A program made the translations under genes and the position numbers. A stretch of 64,000 bases of DNA from Panopea generosa. Its lineage: Eukaryota; Mollusca; Bivalvia; Adapedonta; Hiatellidae. Position 1 is the stretch's first letter, and each line of letters begins with the position of its first letter. The stretch spans positions 42,371,616-42,435,615 of the forward strand of contig CM055901.1 in NCBI GenBank assembly GCA_029582155.1, in the 5' to 3' direction. This document shows, in pieces, positions 60,436-64,000 of the stretch. Below the pieces are notes generated by a model that did no database searches, had not been told where the DNA came from, and saw only the letters and a program-made list of their open reading frames with translations.

Positions 60436-60488
60436 CTCTGACGTGTCATTGAGTTTTGTCGGAATTGATTTGTATTTCTTTAAAAAGT
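60436..60488 (-). CDS. Candidate coding exon
   Basis: A 53-bp minus-strand exon with acceptor CTTGTTTTATATCATTAG and a consensus donor (CAGAG then GTAAGGAAAC). Two bases complete a codon, then FLKKYKSIPTKLNDTSE, exiting in phase 0; the other two frames are closed by stops. The residues look like ordinary protein with an NDTS glycosylation sequon. It could be an upstream exon of the membrane-protein gene, but no exon here links them. Confidence 0.33.
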
Positions 60489-60860
60489 CTAATGATATAA
60501 AACAAGTGCGTTTTGTACCCAAGACAGGATCTGTTTGAACATTATAACGAACGACACGAAAAACAGTACAAGATGTATCAAATCAAAAGTTGTATCAAAG
60601 GTAAAACGATACATTGAACAAAAATGAGGTAAGTAGATTTAATTTGATTTACCAGACATCAATTTTATCACATTTTCAGCGAATTAACATGGAACACATT
60701 AATAATTATTTTCATAACGACGAGAAGTTGATCTTATAATTCTAAGGTCTTAACGGTAAAAAAGTATGTTTCAATAGCATGAATGTTCCCGCACGTAAAA
60801 ATGGACAATAACTAGTTGAAAAACGTGAATATGTTTAAAGACAGTTACACCCTTAGTACC

Positions 60861-61070
60861 GCAAATGCCCATAAATACATCCAATTGTTGAAATCATGTA
60901 AAAGTCAATGTTTAACACAAGTGATGTCTTAATGCTGTATATGATAAACCGGTTTTTGTTTTATTCTTCAGCAACAACAGAGCACAGGCCATATGAACCA
61001 TTTTGATAACAATTACATAGAACTCTGATTTAGCGCAACAATCGTCACGCAAAAGGTGGCACAACTTGTG
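60861..61070 (+). repeat. Interspersed repeat, unnamed family (copy 3)
   Basis: GCCCATAAATACATCCAATT, ACACAAGTGATGTCTTAATG and CATATGAACCATTTTGATAA align with copies at 5,808 (plus) and 22,350 (minus). Confidence 0.55.
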
Positions 61071-61875
61071 TTGTGGAACGCGTATCAATGGTGTCAGGTG
61101 AAGACAAACTGTACTTACTGGTTTTTGACTCCTTGAGAGATTAAATCAATTATCAAATGACAGGATTGCGAAATAAAATATTGTTTCAGAAATAAAAAAA
61201 ACAAACAAAAACAATAACGACACACTGCTATAAATTGACACAAAAGCACAACATTTGAAATTACGTTACTTTTATGGTATCCCATGGAAACAGACTAATG
61301 CTCGGTTAAAATAATGTTAAATCAATTTAATAAGCATCCGTATTTGATGAAAGCAATCTCCTGCTATTACGAAACAGCGATACAGAGACGAAAAATCAGT
61401 ATAGGATTTTGAACAATAGCGTAATAAATTCTAATTAGGCAAATGGGTTAATATTGTACACAGTATGCTTTTGTTGTATTATAAGAAATGCACATAAATG
61501 GATGTGTGTCATGCTGATAGTAACTGAATAGATTTTAGTATAATCACAACGTACGATATAATAGTGATGTTGACGTAGTACCGAATGATTTAAATTGAAA
61601 AGGTCTGTATTTTTAAATGGGACAATTTCATTTATTTGTTTTTGTTAAAGGAAATATAGAGATACTTTAGTGTAACTTAATTTTCATACAATACTTATCA
61701 AAGGAAACAAAAATTTCAAAAGGGATTTTTTTTCACTTAAATTTACCGATGAAGACAGGAACACATTACCAAATTATTACCACAGTACCATACTATTACC
61801 GAATAATTACGAAATGGTGGAATTGAAATGTCATCAAATTACAATTTATATACATGTATGTAATAAATATAAAAG
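61071..61875. other. Non-coding sequence
   Basis: A consensus-like donor (AACCA then GTAAGTACAG, minus strand, near 61,118) is preceded by only a 13-bp possible exon, so none is called. Confidence 0.3.
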
Positions 61876-64000
61876 TACTAGTTAGTGGCAAAAAAACGCC
61901 ACTTGTAACGGTCAGTAGCAAAATGACGTCAATTGAAACGGTCAGTAGCAAAAATGACGCCAATTGTAACGGTCAGTAGCAAAATGACGTAAATTGTAAA
62001 GGTCATTTGCAAAAATACGCCAATTGTTACGGTCAATATAAAAAATACTCCAATTGTAACGGTCAGTAGCAAAATTACGCCAAGAGTAACGATCAGTAGC
62101 AAAACTACGCCAGTTGTAATGGTCAGTAGCAAAAAGGTGTCAATTGTAACGATCAGTAGCAAAACTACGCCAATTGTAACGGTCAGTAGCAAAATGATGT
62201 CAATTGTAACGATCAGAAGCAAAACTACGCCAATTGTAACGGTCAGTAGCAAAATGATGTCAGTTGTAACGATCAGTAGCAAAGCTACACCAATTGTAAC
62301 GGTCAGTAGCAAAATGATGTCAATTGTAACGATCAGTAGCAAAACTACGCCAGTTGTAACGGTCAGTAGCAAAAAGATGTCAATTGTAACAATCAGTAGC
62401 AAAACTACGCCATTTGTAACGGTCAGTAGCAAAAAGACGCCAATAGTAACGATCAGTAGCAAAACTACGCCAATTGTAACGGTCAGTAGCAAAAAAGATG
62501 TCAATTGTAACGGTCAGTAGCAAAAAGACGCCAATTGTAACGGTCAGTAGCAAAAATACATCAATTGTAACGATCAGTAGCAAAAATACACCATTTGTAA
62601 CGGTCAGTAGCAAAACTACGTCAATTGTAACGGTCAGTAGCAAAAAGACGCCAATTGTAACGGTCAGTAGCAAAAATACACCAATTGTACGGTCAGAAGC
62701 AAAAATACACCTATTGTAACGGTCAGTAACAAAATGGCAAAAATACGCCAATTGTAACGGTCAGTAGTAAAACTACGCCAATTGTAACGGTTAGAAGCAA
62801 AAAGACGCCAATTGTAACAGTCAGTAGCAAAAATACGTCAATTGTAACGATCAGTAACAAAACTACGCCAATTGTAAAGGTCAGTAGCAAAAAGACGCCA
62901 ATTGTAACGGTCAGTAGCAAAAAAACACCAATTGTAACGATCAGCAGCAAAAATACGCCAATTGTAACGATCAGTAAAATACGCCAATTGTACGATCAGT
63001 AGCAAAAATACGCCAATTGTACGGTCATTAGCAAAAAGACGACAATTGTAACGGTCAGTGGCAAAACTACGCAGCAAAAATACGCCAATTGTAACGGTCA
63101 GTAGCAAAACTACGCCAATTGCAATGGTCAGAATCAAAAAGACGCCAATTGTAACAGTCAGTAGCAAAAATACATCAATTTTAACGATCAGTCACTAAAC
63201 TACGCCAATTGTAAAGGTCAGTAGCAAAAATACACCAATTGTTACGGTCAGTAGCAAAAATAAGCCAATTGTAACGATCAGTAGCAAAACTACGCCAATT
63301 GTAAAGGTCAGTAGCAAAAATACGCCAATTGTAACGGTCAGAAGCAAAAAGACGCCAATTGTAACGGTCAGTAGCAAAAATAAGCCAATTGTAACGATCA
63401 GTAGCAAAACTACACCAATTGTAACAGTCAGTAGCAAAAATACGCCAATAGTGACAATCAATAACAAAAAGACGCCAATTGTAACAGTCAGTAGCAAAAA
63501 GACGCCAATTGTAACGTTCAATAGCAAAAATAAACCAATTGTAACGATCAGTAACAAAACTACGCAAATTGTAACGGTCAGTAGCAAAAAGACGCCAATT
63601 GTAACGGTCTGTAGCAAACAGAGGCCAATTGTAACTATCTGTAGCAAAAATACGCCAATTGTAACTGTCAGTAGCAAAAATACGCCAATTGTAACAGTCA
63701 GTAGCAAAAAGATGTCAATTGTAACGGTCAGTAGCAAAAATACGCCAATTGTAACGGTCAGTAGCAAAAATACGCCAATTGTAACAGTCAAAAGCAAAAG
63801 AAAAACTACGCAAATTGTAAAAGTCAGTAGCAAAAAGACGCCAATTGTAACAGTCTGTAGCAAAAAGACGCCAATTGTAACGGTCTGTAGCAAAAAGACG
63901 CCAATTGTAACGATCAGTAGCAAAACTACGCCAATTGTAACGGTCAGTAGCAAAAAATCGCCGATTGTAACAGTCAGTAGCAAAACTACGCAGCAAAACT
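61876..64000. repeat. Minisatellite, 30-bp unit, running off the window
   Basis: About 70 copies of AAAAATACGCCAATTGTAAC plus GGTCAGTAGC. A subset alternates ACTACGCC with ATGATGTC, giving a 60-bp higher-order pattern at about 62,100-62,480. Open frames on both strands have a 10-residue period. CAATTG is kept in most units. The right boundary is outside the window. Confidence 0.97.

Noticed and set aside
61929..63996. ORFs with LLLTVTIGVF repeats resembling membrane helices
   Set aside because: Translation of a 30-bp satellite; other frames give equally long, different peptides.

Overview
This window is animal nuclear DNA, most likely from a bivalve mollusc. It is AT-rich, has no operons, and contains canonical GT-AG splice signals, tRNA-derived SINEs, mariner, Harbinger and piggyBac-type DNA transposon remnants, and an interspersed repeat whose ends (AAGAGGCCCAAGAGGGCC near 25,735 and GGCCTTTGGCCAGTAGAGCT near 27,430) I associate with bivalve genomes. 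The phylum call rests on recall of repeat families, not on a search.

Roughly 40% of the window is tandem repeat. Large minisatellites are at 6.2-6.8 kb (21-bp unit), 8.2-17.8 kb (32-bp family with 48-, 62- and 91-bp derivatives), 34.2-37.0 kb (54 bp), 37.9-39.8 kb (97 bp), 43.3-44.3 kb (28 bp), 48.8-49.6 kb (68 bp), 50.2-57.4 kb (51 bp) and 61.9 kb to the window end (30 bp). Shorter arrays and microsatellites lie between. Nearly all long open reading frames fall in arrays whose unit, or a small multiple of it, is divisible by three. I treat them as artefacts, not genes.

Real coding sequence is sparse, split into short exons, and all on the minus strand. The best-supported model runs from about 23.3 kb down to 0.9 kb. 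A juxtamembrane exon (23,192-23,266), an exon with a transmembrane helix and stop-transfer residues (21,582-21,727) and four cytoplasmic-tail exons (18,043-18,189; 2,463-2,527; 1,998-2,181; 947-998) join in matching phase into 669 bp (223 codons) without a stop. This looks like the C-terminal half of an unrecognised single-pass membrane protein. One of its introns (2,528-18,042) holds the 9.6-kb minisatellite. Possible further upstream exons are at 39,936-39,978 (Ig-like strand sequence) and 60,436-60,488. A second, smaller model at 32,068-34,134 (three exons, 93 residues, start to stop) lies just downstream of the 54-bp array, whose unit resembles this gene's splice acceptor.

Mobile DNA includes a 1.38-kb decayed mariner (19,546-20,922), a broken Harbinger transposase (28.2-31.4 kb), a piggyBac-like MITE with TTAA duplications and a natural empty site nearby (42,050-42,271), a nested foldback element (24.6-24.9 kb), a pair of long-TIR MITEs, several SINEs, and reverse-transcriptase remnants. 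I saw no rRNA, no functional tRNA and no CRISPR array.
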